Source: Ancylobacter sp. SL191
GTDB lineage: Bacteria; Pseudomonadota; Alphaproteobacteria; Rhizobiales; Xanthobacteraceae
Length of the DNA stretch: 64,000 nt
Assembly: GCF_026625645.1 (NCBI RefSeq)
Contig: NZ_CP113056.1
Coordinates: 1,116,001-1,180,000 of the forward strand
Reading direction: 5' to 3'
Positions 56,549 through 64,000 of this stretch are shown here, one piece after another (position 1 is the stretch's first letter; each line of letters starts with the position of its first letter). The position numbers and the translations under genes were made by a program. The notes beneath the pieces were generated by a model. The model was not told where the DNA came from. It saw nothing but the letters and a program-made list of their open reading frames with translations, and searched no databases.

Positions 56549-58153
56549 ATGGAAGGATGTTTCGCGGGGATCGATGTCGGCACGGGCAGCGTCCGCGCCG
56601 GCATTTTCGATGCGGCGGGCACGCTCATCGCCTCGGCCAAGCGCGACATCCGCATGTGGAAGGAGCCCGGCGACATCGTCGAGCAGTCCAGCGCCGACAT
56701 TTGGGCGGGCGTCTGCGCCAGCGTGCGCGAGGCGGTGGCGAAAGCCGGCATCGCGCCCGCCGACATCAAGGGCATCGGCTTCGACGCCACCTGCTCGCTG
56801 GTGGTGCTGGGCGAAGGCGGGGCGTCACTGCCTGTCGGGCGCCATGGCGACGCGGCCCGCGACATCATCGTGTGGATGGACCACCGCGCCACCGGGCAGG
56901 CCGACCGCATCAACAAGCTCGGCAGCCCGGTGCTGGATTATGTCGGCGGCATCATCTCGCCGGAGATGGAGACGCCCAAGCTCCTCTGGCTTGCCGAGGA
57001 ACTGCCCGCGACCTTCAACGCCGCCTGGCAGTTCCTGGATCTGGCCGATTTCCTCACCTGGAAGGCGACCGACAGCCTCGCCCGCTCGGTCTGCACCGTC
57101 ACCTGCAAATGGACCTATCTGGCGCATGAGCGCCGCTGGGACGCCGACTATTTCCGCAAAGTGGGCCTCGGCGCGCTGGCCAATGACGGTTTCGCCCGCA
57201 TCGGCACCGACATCGTTGCCGCCGGCACGCCGCTCGGCACCGGGCTGACCGCACGGGCGGCCGACGAACTCGGCCTCGCGCCGGGCACGGCGGTGGCGGC
57301 GGGCCTCATCGACGCCCATGCCGGCGGCATCGGCACGGTCGGCGCGCGCGGCGGCGCGGGGGATGCGCTGAACCGCATGGCCTATGTGTTCGGCACCTCC
57401 GCCTGTACCCTGCTCACCACCGCCGACCCCGCCTTCGTGCCGGGCGTGTGGGGGCCCTATTTCTCGGCCATGGTGCCGGACCTCTGGCTGAATGAGGGCG
57501 GCCAGTCCGCCGCCGGCGCGGCCATTGACCGTCTCGTGCGGATGCACCCGGCGGCGCCGCAGGCGGAGACGCTGGCGCGGGCCGAGGGCAAGAATCTCAG
57601 CATGTGGCTGGCCGCGCAGGCGGAAGCGGCGGGCGGGGCGGCGGCGATCGCCAGGCTCGCGGGCACGCTGCATGTGGTGCCGGAATTCCTCGGCAACCGC
57701 GCGCCCTTCGCCGACCATCTGGCGCGCGGCATTGTCGCCGGCCTCGGCATGGATGAGAGCGTGGAGAGCCTTGTCGGCCTCTACATGGCGGGCCTCGCCG
57801 GCATCGGCTATGGCCTGCGTCAGATCCTCGACGCGCAGCACGCCAAGGGCGCGCGCACCGATCTCATCGTCATCAGCGGCGGCGCCGGGCAGAGCCCGCT
57901 GGTGCGGCAAGTGCTGGCCGATGCCGGCGGCACCCGCATCGCCGCGACCACCTCGCCCGAGCCGGTGCTGCTCGGTTCCGCCGTGCTCGGTGCGGTGGCG
58001 GCGGGCCGCTATGCGAGCTTCGCTGCCGCCATGTCGGCCATGTCGGAGATAGAGGTGGTCTATGAGCCCGATCCCGCCTTGCGCGCCTGGCATGACCGGC
58101 GCTTCACGGCGTTCGAGGCGTTCCAGGCCGCCTATCGGGCGGCGCGGGGCTGA
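56549..58153 (+). CDS. FGGY-family carbohydrate kinase (D-ribulokinase-like)
   Basis: A 534-residue FGGY kinase. N-terminal GIDVGTGSVRAGIFDAAG, GIGFDATCSLVVL and IIVWMDHRATGQADRIN, and C-terminal ISGGAGQSPLVRQVLADAGG match the ribulokinase subgroup (WMDHRA and GFDATCSL are shared with D-ribulokinases). It phosphorylates a ketopentose, with D-ribulose the best guess. It is the last gene of the polyol operon and is preceded by the SDR gene by 2 bp. An alternative GTG at 56543 overlaps the previous stop. Confidence 0.9.
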   Translation: MEGCFAGIDVGTGSVRAGIFDAAGTLIASAKRDIRMWKEPGDIVEQSSADIWAGVCASVREAVAKAGIAPADIKGIGFDATCSLVVLGEGGASLPVGRHGDAARDIIVWMDHRATGQADRINKLGSPVLDYVGGIISPEMETPKLLWLAEELPATFNAAWQFLDLADFLTWKATDSLARSVCTVTCKWTYLAHERRWDADYFRKVGLGALANDGFARIGTDIVAAGTPLGTGLTARAADELGLAPGTAVAAGLIDAHAGGIGTVGARGGAGDALNRMAYVFGTSACTLLTTADPAFVPGVWGPYFSAMVPDLWLNEGGQSAAGAAIDRLVRMHPAAPQAETLARAEGKNLSMWLAAQAEAAGGAAAIARLAGTLHVVPEFLGNRAPFADHLARGIVAGLGMDESVESLVGLYMAGLAGIGYGLRQILDAQHAKGARTDLIVISGGAGQSPLVRQVLADAGGTRIAATTSPEPVLLGSAVLGAVAAGRYASFAAAMSAMSEIEVVYEPDPALRAWHDRRFTAFEAFQAAYRAARG

Positions 58154-58159
58154 TCAGCC

Positions 58160-59239
58160 TCACGCGACCGGGTAACCGGTCGCGCAGAGCGCGGCGAGCG
58201 CGTCCACCGACAGCGTGTCGAGGCCGAGTGCCGGCAGCAAATTGTTGTCGGCGGCGAGATCACGCCCGGCGGCGGCCGAGAGCAGCGCCACGCCCGCCGC
58301 GTGCAAGGTCGCCGGCCGGCCGGTGAGCTGGCCGAGCAGCACGGTCGGCACAAGGCCGAAGGGCACGTCCTCGAAAATATAGCGGCTATCGAAGCTGGTC
58401 GGCCCGAAGCCGCCGCGCCCTTCCGCGTGCATCTGCTGGTTCATCTCCGACACGCTGGCCATGGGCACGTGGAAGGAGAGCGAGAAATGCTCGCGCACCG
58501 TGCGCACCGACAGGCCGAAGCTCTCGGCGATGGCGAGGCGTTCGGCGTCCAGCGCCTCGATGACGCGCCCGACGGCCGGCGTCACATGCTCGCCCTGGCC
58601 CCAGACCTCGCCCTTTTCCATGCGGGTGAGGTTGAGCAGGGCGATGCCGAGATGGTTCTGCGGGTTGAGGTTGCTGAGCGCGATGGCGAGCAGCCCGTCG
58701 CGGCGCACGAAGCGGTCGCCGAACAGGGTGGTGCAGAGCGCGTGGCCCTCCTCGATCGCCTCCTTCGGCAGGGTGGCGACGTCGATCTTCTGGCGGACGG
58801 TGTTCACTTTCACGGTGTCGGGCGACTGCACCCGCGCGGTGAGCAGCGTGGTGCCCCAGACGATGATCGGTGCGCTCACCCCTCGCGTCGCCAGCGCCCG
58901 CGCGAGGTACAGCGCGCCGAAGGAGGAGTGCGAGGAGATGATGATGGGCTGTCCCGGCCGGATGTGCGGGATCACCGCGTCGAGCGCGGCGCGGTGGCCG
59001 TAACCGGGGAGCGCGAGGAACAGCACGTCGCTGGTGGCGACGGCCTCCCCGGCGCTGGCGGCGGTCGCGACCGGGCCCTCATAGTCCAGCGCGCCGAACG
59101 CCTTCAGCGGCGCCCCGGCGGCGAGCGCCTGCGTCGCCCGGCCGGAGGGCGACCACAGCACGGGCTCATGGCTGGCGGCGGCGAGGAAGCCGGCGACGCC
59201 AAAGGCGATGGAGCCGGCGCCGAGGATCGAGACACGCAT
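58160..59239 (-). CDS. NAD/NADP octopine/nopaline-dehydrogenase family protein
   Basis: A 359-residue dehydrogenase. N-terminal Rossmann motif VSILGAGSIAFGVAGFLAA, then DVLFLALPGYGHRAALD and the C-terminal octopine-DH domain (ALSNLNPQNHLGIALLNLTRMEKGE, FSLSFHVPMASVSEMNQQMHAEGRGGFGP). These enzymes reductively couple a keto acid to an amino acid, or run the reverse to degrade the opine. It converges with the kinase operon and shares a direction with the Lrp gene upstream (88 bp). Biosynthetic or degradative role unresolved. Confidence 0.88.
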   Translation of the reverse strand: MRVSILGAGSIAFGVAGFLAAASHEPVLWSPSGRATQALAAGAPLKAFGALDYEGPVATAASAGEAVATSDVLFLALPGYGHRAALDAVIPHIRPGQPIIISSHSSFGALYLARALATRGVSAPIIVWGTTLLTARVQSPDTVKVNTVRQKIDVATLPKEAIEEGHALCTTLFGDRFVRRDGLLAIALSNLNPQNHLGIALLNLTRMEKGEVWGQGEHVTPAVGRVIEALDAERLAIAESFGLSVRTVREHFSLSFHVPMASVSEMNQQMHAEGRGGFGPTSFDSRYIFEDVPFGLVPTVLLGQLTGRPATLHAAGVALLSAAAGRDLAADNNLLPALGLDTLSVDALAALCATGYPVA

Positions 59240-59327
59240 GGGAATTTCCTTCGTCGGGAGTGGTCGAGGCGCGCGGGCGCACGCGCGACGCCGGGAAACC
59301 GGCGGGCAAGGGGAGCAGATAGGGCGC

Positions 59328-59789
59328 TCAGATATATTTGGTCGGCAGCGCCGTGGTGAACTTCATCTCTTCCATGGCGATGGAGGAGGAGAGGTCGGAG
59401 AACTCCACCCGGCTGATCAGGTTCTTGTAGACCTGGTCGTAGACGTCGATGTTCGGCACGACGACGCGCAGCAGATAGTCCGTCTCGCCGGTGAGGCGGT
59501 AGGCTTCCATGATCTCGGGAATGTCGCGAATCTCCTTGCGGAAGGCGTCGAGCCAGGCCGTGGTGTGACGGGGCACCTTGACCGAGATGAAGATGGTCAT
59601 CGGCACATTGGCCTTGCGCTGGTCGATCAGCACGACCCGGTTGCGGATGAGGCCCATCTCCTCCATCCGCTTGATCCGCCGCCAGCACGGCGTGTGCGAC
59701 AGCCCCACCGCCTCGGCGATCTCGACCACTGACTTGCCGGCGTCCTGTTGCAGGATGTCGATTATCTTGCGGTCGATCTGGTCGAACAC
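59328..59789 (-). CDS. Lrp/AsnC-family regulator
   Basis: A 153-residue Lrp/AsnC regulator. HTH: MFDQIDRKIIDILQQDAGKSVVEIAEAVGLSHTPCWRRIKRMEEMGLI. The RAM ligand domain contains VPRHTTAWLDAFRKEI, IMEAYRLTGETDYLLRVVVPNIDVYDQVYKNLI. GTG start at 59789 has AGGGGG upstream. It is divergent from the racemase gene and adjacent to the octopine-DH-like gene, so an amino acid is the probable effector. Confidence 0.94.
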   Translation of the reverse strand: MFDQIDRKIIDILQQDAGKSVVEIAEAVGLSHTPCWRRIKRMEEMGLIRNRVVLIDQRKANVPMTIFISVKVPRHTTAWLDAFRKEIRDIPEIMEAYRLTGETDYLLRVVVPNIDVYDQVYKNLISRVEFSDLSSSIAMEEMKFTTALPTKYI

Positions 59790-60120
59790 GTCTATCCCCC
59801 TGCCGCCCTTTTATTCCGTTGTAGTTCAGCAGAGCGTTGTTCGTCGAAAACGTCAATATACGTGAAGGTCGTAGTGCGAACGCGAAGGATATTCGCGCGC
59901 GGCCGCCGCTCTACATCCCCCGCGGAGGATTCTTGGCGCAAAAATGGGCGTTTGGTGATCGCGGCGTAGCCATTTCGCAAAGGGCGTGACATCATCCTAA
60001 AACACAGCTAAATATTAGGATAACATCCTAATTTGCAACTATCTAACGTAAAACAACGCAATGCATTCCCGCGCGGCACCCTTATCATACCCTCCCACGA
60101 TGTGTGGAAGTATGGGTCTG
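59790..60120. promoter_or_regulatory. Divergent intergenic region with ATCCTAAT palindrome
   Basis: 331 bp between the Lrp and racemase genes. A perfect inverted repeat ATTAGGAT-AAC-ATCCTAAT at 60014-60032 and an extra half site ATCCTAA at 59994-60000 lie about 90 bp before the racemase start in AT-rich DNA. This is a likely operator of a regulator for the racemase/transporter genes. Which protein binds is not known; a GntR or the neighbouring Lrp are options. Confidence 0.6.
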
Positions 60121-60861
60121 ATGATGAAGCGGATTGGCCTGATCGGCGGCATGAGCTGGGAAAGCACGGCCGTCTATTACCGGCGGCTCAACGAGCAGGT
60201 GCGCGAGGCGCTGGGCGGGCTGAGCTCGGCCGATATCGTGCTGCGCTCGGTGAATTTCAGCGACATCGTCGCGCTGCAGAAGGCCGGCGACTGGGACGCC
60301 GCTGCGCAGGCGCTCGGCCAGGTGGCGCGCGAGCTGGAGCAGGCGGGGGCGGAGATGGTGTTGATCTGCACCAACACGATGCATCTGCTCGCCGACCAGG
60401 TGCAGGCGAGCGTCGGCATTCCGCTGATCCATATCGCCGATGTCACCGGCGCGGCGGTGCGCGCCGCCGAGTGCCGCCGCCCGCTCCTGCTGGCGACGCA
60501 GTACACGATGGAAAAGGACTTCTACCGCCACCGCATGGAGGAGCGCTTCGGCCTCGACGTGCTGGTGCCCGAGGCCGAGGAGCGCCGGCAGGTGCATGAG
60601 GTCATCTTCTCGGAATTGTGCTGCGGCATCATTCGCCCGGACTCCAAGCAGCGCTATCTCGACATTGTCGAGAAGGGGCGCGCGGCCGGGGCGGACAGCG
60701 TCATCCTCGGCTGCACCGAGATCGGCCTTCTGGTGAGCGCGGACGACTTCGCGTTCCCCACCTTCGATTCCACCCTGATCCACGCCGATGCCGCCGTGCG
60801 GCTGTCGCTGGGGGAGGGCGGGGCCATGGCGCCTGCCGATCTGGCCCCACTCGTGCATTGA
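60121..60861 (+). CDS. Aspartate/glutamate racemase family protein
   Basis: A 246-residue cofactor-independent racemase family protein. IGLIGGMSWESTAVYYRRLNEQVREALGG opens the fold; the two catalytic cysteines are in AEMVLICTNTMHLL and VILGCTEIGLL. It probably interconverts L- and D-Asp or Glu or a similar acid. Start 60121 or 60124 is preferred. It lies 62 bp before a transporter operon and may process the imported compound. Confidence 0.92.
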   Translation: MMKRIGLIGGMSWESTAVYYRRLNEQVREALGGLSSADIVLRSVNFSDIVALQKAGDWDAAAQALGQVARELEQAGAEMVLICTNTMHLLADQVQASVGIPLIHIADVTGAAVRAAECRRPLLLATQYTMEKDFYRHRMEERFGLDVLVPEAEERRQVHEVIFSELCCGIIRPDSKQRYLDIVEKGRAAGADSVILGCTEIGLLVSADDFAFPTFDSTLIHADAAVRLSLGEGGAMAPADLAPLVH

Positions 60862-60923
60862 CGCCCGGCCGCCGCGCGAGCTCCGGGTCGCGAAAGGTCC
60901 ACCGACAACCGCCAGAGGATGCC

Positions 60924-62024
60924 ATGAACCGATTTGACCTGACCCGCCGCTCGACGCTGAAGCTTCTGGGAGCCGGCGCCGGCCTCGTCGCCGCGCCCTA
61001 CGTCATCCGCCCCGCCCGCGCCCAGAGCAAGGTCGTGAACATCACGACCTATGACAAGTTCGTGCCGCAGTCCTTCATCGACCAGTTCCAGAAGGACACC
61101 GGCATCGAGGTCCGCGTCCGCCTGACCGACGACCAGGGCAAGCAGTACAATCTGCTCACCGCCGAGGGCAGCGCGCCGACCACCGACATCGTCACCGTCA
61201 CCGGTCACCGCCTGTCGCAGTTCCTGTCGTCCAAGCTGATCGTGCCGCTCGATGTCGGCCGCATCGGCAATTTCGGCAACCTCGCGAGCGCCTATAAGGG
61301 CGCCCCGCAGCTGACCATCGACGGTAAGGTCTATGGCGTGCCGCTGCTCGCCGGCTTCGAGGGCCTCGCGCGCAACACGCAGTACACCAAGCCGACCCAG
61401 ACCTGGGGCTACATGTTCGAGAGCGAGTTCAAGGGGCTCACCTCCTACATCATCTCCGACTTCCTCTCGATCGTGATGAAGTATCAGGGCAATGACGGTG
61501 ACTACGTCACCTATGAGGGCAAGCCGGAGATCGCCCAGGCGGCGACCGACAAGGCGCGCGACTTCCTGATCGCCAACAAGGACAAGGTCCGCAAGTACTA
61601 CGACGCGGGCTCCGAGGTGCAGCAGATGTTCCTCAACGAGGACATCTATCTTGCCCAGACCTGGTCGGGCCCCGCCGCCAAGCTGATCATGGAAGGCCAC
61701 CCGATCGCGCTGTCGATCCCGAAGGAGGGCACCTATGGCTTCCTCTACTCCTTCAACATCGTCAACAACGCGCCGAACGCGGACGCCGCCTACACCTTCC
61801 TGAACGCCATCCTCGCCTCGCCCGAGATCGGCGCGGCGATGACCCGCCAGTCGGGCTTCAATTCGGCCTTTGGCGGCGTCGACAAGCTGCTCACCGACCG
61901 CGAGCGCGCGGCTCTGGCCCTGCCGCAGGAAGAGGTCGAGCGCATCCAGTTCTTCAGCTCGGTCAACCGCAAGATGAAGAACGACATGATCGACAAGGCC
62001 ACCGCCGAGATCAAGGCGGCCTGA
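60924..62024 (+). CDS. PotD-type ABC transporter binding protein
   Basis: A 366-residue periplasmic binding protein of the spermidine/putrescine-like family. The leader MNRFDLTRRSTLKLLGAGAGLVAAPYVIRPARAQ is a Tat-type signal. VNITTYDKFVPQSFIDQFQKDTGIEVRVRLTDDQGKQYNLL, GVPLLAGFEGLARN and FLNEDIYLAQTWSGPAAKLI are typical positions. The polyamine-binding acidic residues are not obvious, so an amino acid, opine or other amine is possible. First gene of the transporter operon. Confidence 0.92.
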   Translation: MNRFDLTRRSTLKLLGAGAGLVAAPYVIRPARAQSKVVNITTYDKFVPQSFIDQFQKDTGIEVRVRLTDDQGKQYNLLTAEGSAPTTDIVTVTGHRLSQFLSSKLIVPLDVGRIGNFGNLASAYKGAPQLTIDGKVYGVPLLAGFEGLARNTQYTKPTQTWGYMFESEFKGLTSYIISDFLSIVMKYQGNDGDYVTYEGKPEIAQAATDKARDFLIANKDKVRKYYDAGSEVQQMFLNEDIYLAQTWSGPAAKLIMEGHPIALSIPKEGTYGFLYSFNIVNNAPNADAAYTFLNAILASPEIGAAMTRQSGFNSAFGGVDKLLTDRERAALALPQEEVERIQFFSSVNRKMKNDMIDKATAEIKAA

Positions 62025-62085
62025 TCAGTCCCATTGGCCTGATCGTCCACCTCACTGCACTCACAAGACTGCACGCACGAGACAG

Positions 62086-62115
62086 GCCGGGTCGCCCTTT
62101 GGCGGGCGATCCGGC
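62086..62115 (+). promoter_or_regulatory. Strong hairpin between binding-protein and permease genes
   Basis: GCCGGGTCGCCC (62086-62097) pairs with GGGCGATCCGGC (62104-62115) over 12 positions with a single G-T wobble and a 6-nt loop. With no T run it would stabilise the upstream message and reduce downstream expression rather than terminate. The preceding bases 62041-62061 repeat a segment of the LysR gene at 13551. Confidence 0.65.
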
Positions 62116-62138
62116 ACACTGGAGCCGATGACGACGCC

Positions 62139-63119
62139 ATGGTCGAGAGCAGCATGACGGATACACGAACCGACCGCCGCGAGGCCGGTCCGCGCTACCG
62201 CGGCTGGATCGGCCGGCTCATCCGCTCGCCGCTCTATGGCGCCACGCTCGGCGCGCTCGCGGCCAGCCCGCGGGCCCGGCTGATCCTGCTGATCGTCGTG
62301 CCGCTGGCCTGGATCGTCACCTTCAACATCGGCCCGATCTACCAGATGGGCCGCATCAGCCTGATGCAGACCTACCCGGCCCCGGAGAGCGGGGCGATCC
62401 TAACGCTCGACAATTACAGGCTTTTCTTCCGCGAGCCGCTCTATTTCATGCCGTTCATCCGCAGCCTGGTCTTCGCGGCGGTGGTGACGGCGGTGACGCT
62501 GCTCGTGGTCTACCCGGTCGCCTATTACGTGGCGAAGGTCATCCGCCCGCAGAACCGCAAGCGCGCGCTGCTGCTGCTGCTGGTGCCGTTCTGGGCGGGC
62601 GAGATTATCCGCACCTTCTCGGTCATCATGCTGCTCGCCAATCGCGGCGCGCTGAACTACGCGCTGCGCGAACTGGGGATGATCGACCGGCCCATCCCCA
62701 TGCTCTACACCTATTTCTCGCTCAGCTTCGGCGTGGTCTACCTCATCGCCCTCTACATGCTGCTGCCGCTCTACTCGGCCATCGAAAAGATCCCCCCGCA
62801 ACTCATTGACGCTGCTGCCGATCTCGGCGCCGGGCCGTTCGAGCGCTTCAAGAGGGTGATCCTGCCGCTGTCCAAGGACGGCATCGTCTCCGGCTGCAGT
62901 CTCGTCTATCTCATCTCCATCGGCGTCTTCACCGCGCCGCTGCTGCTGGGCGGCCCGAACACCGTCATCTTCCCCGAGATCATCGCCGCGCTGTTCCACG
63001 CCTCGAACGACAAATGGCCGGCGGGCTCGGCCTTCTCCATCCTGATGCTCATCGTCTCGCTCTCCACCGTCGGCCTGTTCATGAAGGTCGTTGGCGGGCG
63101 GTCGGTGCGGCTGTCCTGA
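62139..63119 (+). CDS. PotB-type ABC transporter permease
   Basis: A 326-residue permease with about six membrane helices (LILLIVVPLAWIVTFNIGP, FAAVVTAVTLLVVYPVAYYVA, ALLLLLVPFWAGEIIRTFSVIMLLA and others). The coupling loop is PPQLIDAAADLGAGPFERFKRVILPLSKDGI. IIRTFSVIMLLANRGALN is characteristic of PotB-like proteins. A start at 62154 (MTDTRTDRREAG) is about equally likely. Confidence 0.94.
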   Translation: MVESSMTDTRTDRREAGPRYRGWIGRLIRSPLYGATLGALAASPRARLILLIVVPLAWIVTFNIGPIYQMGRISLMQTYPAPESGAILTLDNYRLFFREPLYFMPFIRSLVFAAVVTAVTLLVVYPVAYYVAKVIRPQNRKRALLLLLVPFWAGEIIRTFSVIMLLANRGALNYALRELGMIDRPIPMLYTYFSLSFGVVYLIALYMLLPLYSAIEKIPPQLIDAAADLGAGPFERFKRVILPLSKDGIVSGCSLVYLISIGVFTAPLLLGGPNTVIFPEIIAALFHASNDKWPAGSAFSILMLIVSLSTVGLFMKVVGGRSVRLS

Positions 63120-63129
63120 GGGCGCGCAC

Positions 63130-63933
63130 ATGACCAGCTTCGCCAGCCGCTATTTCACCGACCTGCCGAAGACGGCGCTGTCGGCCTCCTACTGGATCTT
63201 CGTGATCTACCTGCTGCTGCCGCTCAGCCTGATGATGGCGATGAGCTTCAAGGAGGCGAGCTTCATCGCCTTCCCGATCCAGAACTGGACGCTCGACTGG
63301 TACGCCAAGGTGCTGCAGGATCAGCAGTTTCTCGGCGCGGTCGGCTACTCCATCTTCATCGCGCTGGCGACGACAGTGATCGCGCTCGTCATCGGCGTGT
63401 GGATCGCGCTGCTGGTCGCGGCGGACGGCATCTGGGGCCGGGCGATGATCTTCGCGCTGGCCTGCCTGCCGGCGGTGGTGCCGGGCCTCATCAACGCGAT
63501 CTCGATGCGCATCTTCATCCGCGTGCTGGATATACCCACCGGCACCGGCGCCATCATCCTCGGCCACACCGTCCACGCGGTGCCCTTCGTGGTGGTGATG
63601 GTGCTCACCCGCCTGCGCTCCATGCCGCACAGCCTGACGGATGCGGCGCGCGATCTCGGGGCCGACAATTTCGTCGCCTTCCTGCGGGTGACGGTGCCCT
63701 ATCTCGCCCCGGCGCTGGCCGGCAGCGCCATCTTCTGCGTGCTGAGCAGCATTGACGACTTCGTGCGCACCTTCTTCCTCGGCGGCTACCAGCCGACCCT
63801 GCCCATGCTGATCTTCGCCAAGGTGCAGGGCGGCATGTCGCCGGAAATCAACGCCATGGCGACGATCGTGCTGATCGTCACCGCCGCCGTCGGCCTCTAC
63901 GCCGAACATTTCACCCGTCGTTCCAAGGCCTGA
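63130..63933 (+). CDS. PotC-type ABC transporter permease
   Basis: A 267-residue permease of PotC type with LPLSLMMAMSFKEASFIAFP at the N-terminus, EAA-like loop SLTDAARDLGADNFVAFLRVTVPYLAPALAGSAIF, and the late FVRTFFLGGYQPTLPMLIFAKVQGGMSPEINAMATI, which is a strong PotC signature. Start 63130 has GAGGG upstream. It is followed 3 bp later by the ATPase gene. Confidence 0.95.
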   Translation: MTSFASRYFTDLPKTALSASYWIFVIYLLLPLSLMMAMSFKEASFIAFPIQNWTLDWYAKVLQDQQFLGAVGYSIFIALATTVIALVIGVWIALLVAADGIWGRAMIFALACLPAVVPGLINAISMRIFIRVLDIPTGTGAIILGHTVHAVPFVVVMVLTRLRSMPHSLTDAARDLGADNFVAFLRVTVPYLAPALAGSAIFCVLSSIDDFVRTFFLGGYQPTLPMLIFAKVQGGMSPEINAMATIVLIVTAAVGLYAEHFTRRSKA

Positions 63934-63936
63934 CCG

Positions 63937-64000
63937 ATGCAGCCTGTCGTCCAGTTCCGCAACGTCAACAAGCTCTATGGCGCGACGCCTGCGGTCGCCG
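63937..64000 (+). CDS. PotA-type ABC ATPase (3' end outside window)
   Basis: Only the first 21 codons are in the window: MQPVVQFRNVNKLYGATPAVA. This is the usual first strand of an ABC ATPase (VxFxNVxKxYG), just downstream of the PotC-type permease, so it is the energising subunit of this importer. Confidence 0.85.
   Translation, partial: MQPVVQFRNVNKLYGATPAVA

Overview
The window is high-GC bacterial chromosome with dense coding. Several markers point to an alphaproteobacterium of the Hyphomicrobiales, probably near Xanthobacteraceae (Ancylobacter/Starkeya/Xanthobacter-like): metXW divergent from a chorismate mutase-hisC-tyrC operon, BrnTA, DUF1488, a TraA/TraD conjugation relic, and interspersed palindromic repeats of the types common in this order. 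The genus is an inference from gene content; no rRNA is present.

Layout. 1-2.5 kb: end of a GntR-FCD regulator, infA, and an RhlE-type helicase. 2.8-4.8 kb: two small toxin-antitoxin loci (BrnTA, and Phd with a frameshifted ParE) around a methyltransferase gene. 4.9-9.9 kb: methionine (metX-metW) and aromatic amino acid genes. 9.9-11.4 kb: two clusters of palindromic repeats around a UDG-like gene. 11.4-23.3 kb: mixed metabolism and regulation (mmsA/LysR, TctC-type binding protein, aldose epimerase, MerR and a Zn/Cd/Pb ATPase with a textbook 19-bp-spacer promoter, a two-domain kinase, threonine aldolase, MocR regulator).

23.5-31.6 kb holds a complete and extended Nit1C cluster: nitB, nitrilase nitC, radical SAM nitD, GNAT nitE, AIR-synthase-like nitF, a glycosyltransferase, nitG, flavoprotein nitH and an LnmK/Pnap_2097-like protein. 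The genes are mostly stop-start overlapped and stand behind a near-perfect sigma-54 promoter. The cluster has been tied to nitrogen starvation and, in a pseudomonad, to cyanide assimilation, but its chemistry is not solved. It is the strongest candidate in the window for an incompletely described system.

31.7-34.2 kb: tRNA-Gly(GCC) followed by a relic of a mobilizable element (unassigned DNA, a membrane flavocytochrome reductase, traD, an oriT-like nick core and the first ~25 codons of traA). 34.4-40.4 kb: RND efflux pump with two adaptor genes and a TetR repressor. 40.6-46.6 kb: a PHB-depolymerase-type esterase, a membrane protein, and a run of very small genes with a transglutaminase-like protein and a cold-shock protein, suggestive of a stress locus.

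46.6-58.2 kb: a polyol/sugar catabolic locus (ABC transporter, SIS isomerase, TIM-barrel isomerase/epimerase, SorC regulator, two dehydrogenases, FGGY kinase, divergent inositol-monophosphatase-like gene), probably feeding a pentitol through a ketose to a ketose phosphate. 58.2-64.0 kb: an octopine-dehydrogenase-like enzyme, an Lrp regulator, an Asp/Glu racemase and a PotD/B/C/A-type ABC transporter that runs off the right edge, together suggesting uptake and processing of an amino-acid or opine-like compound.
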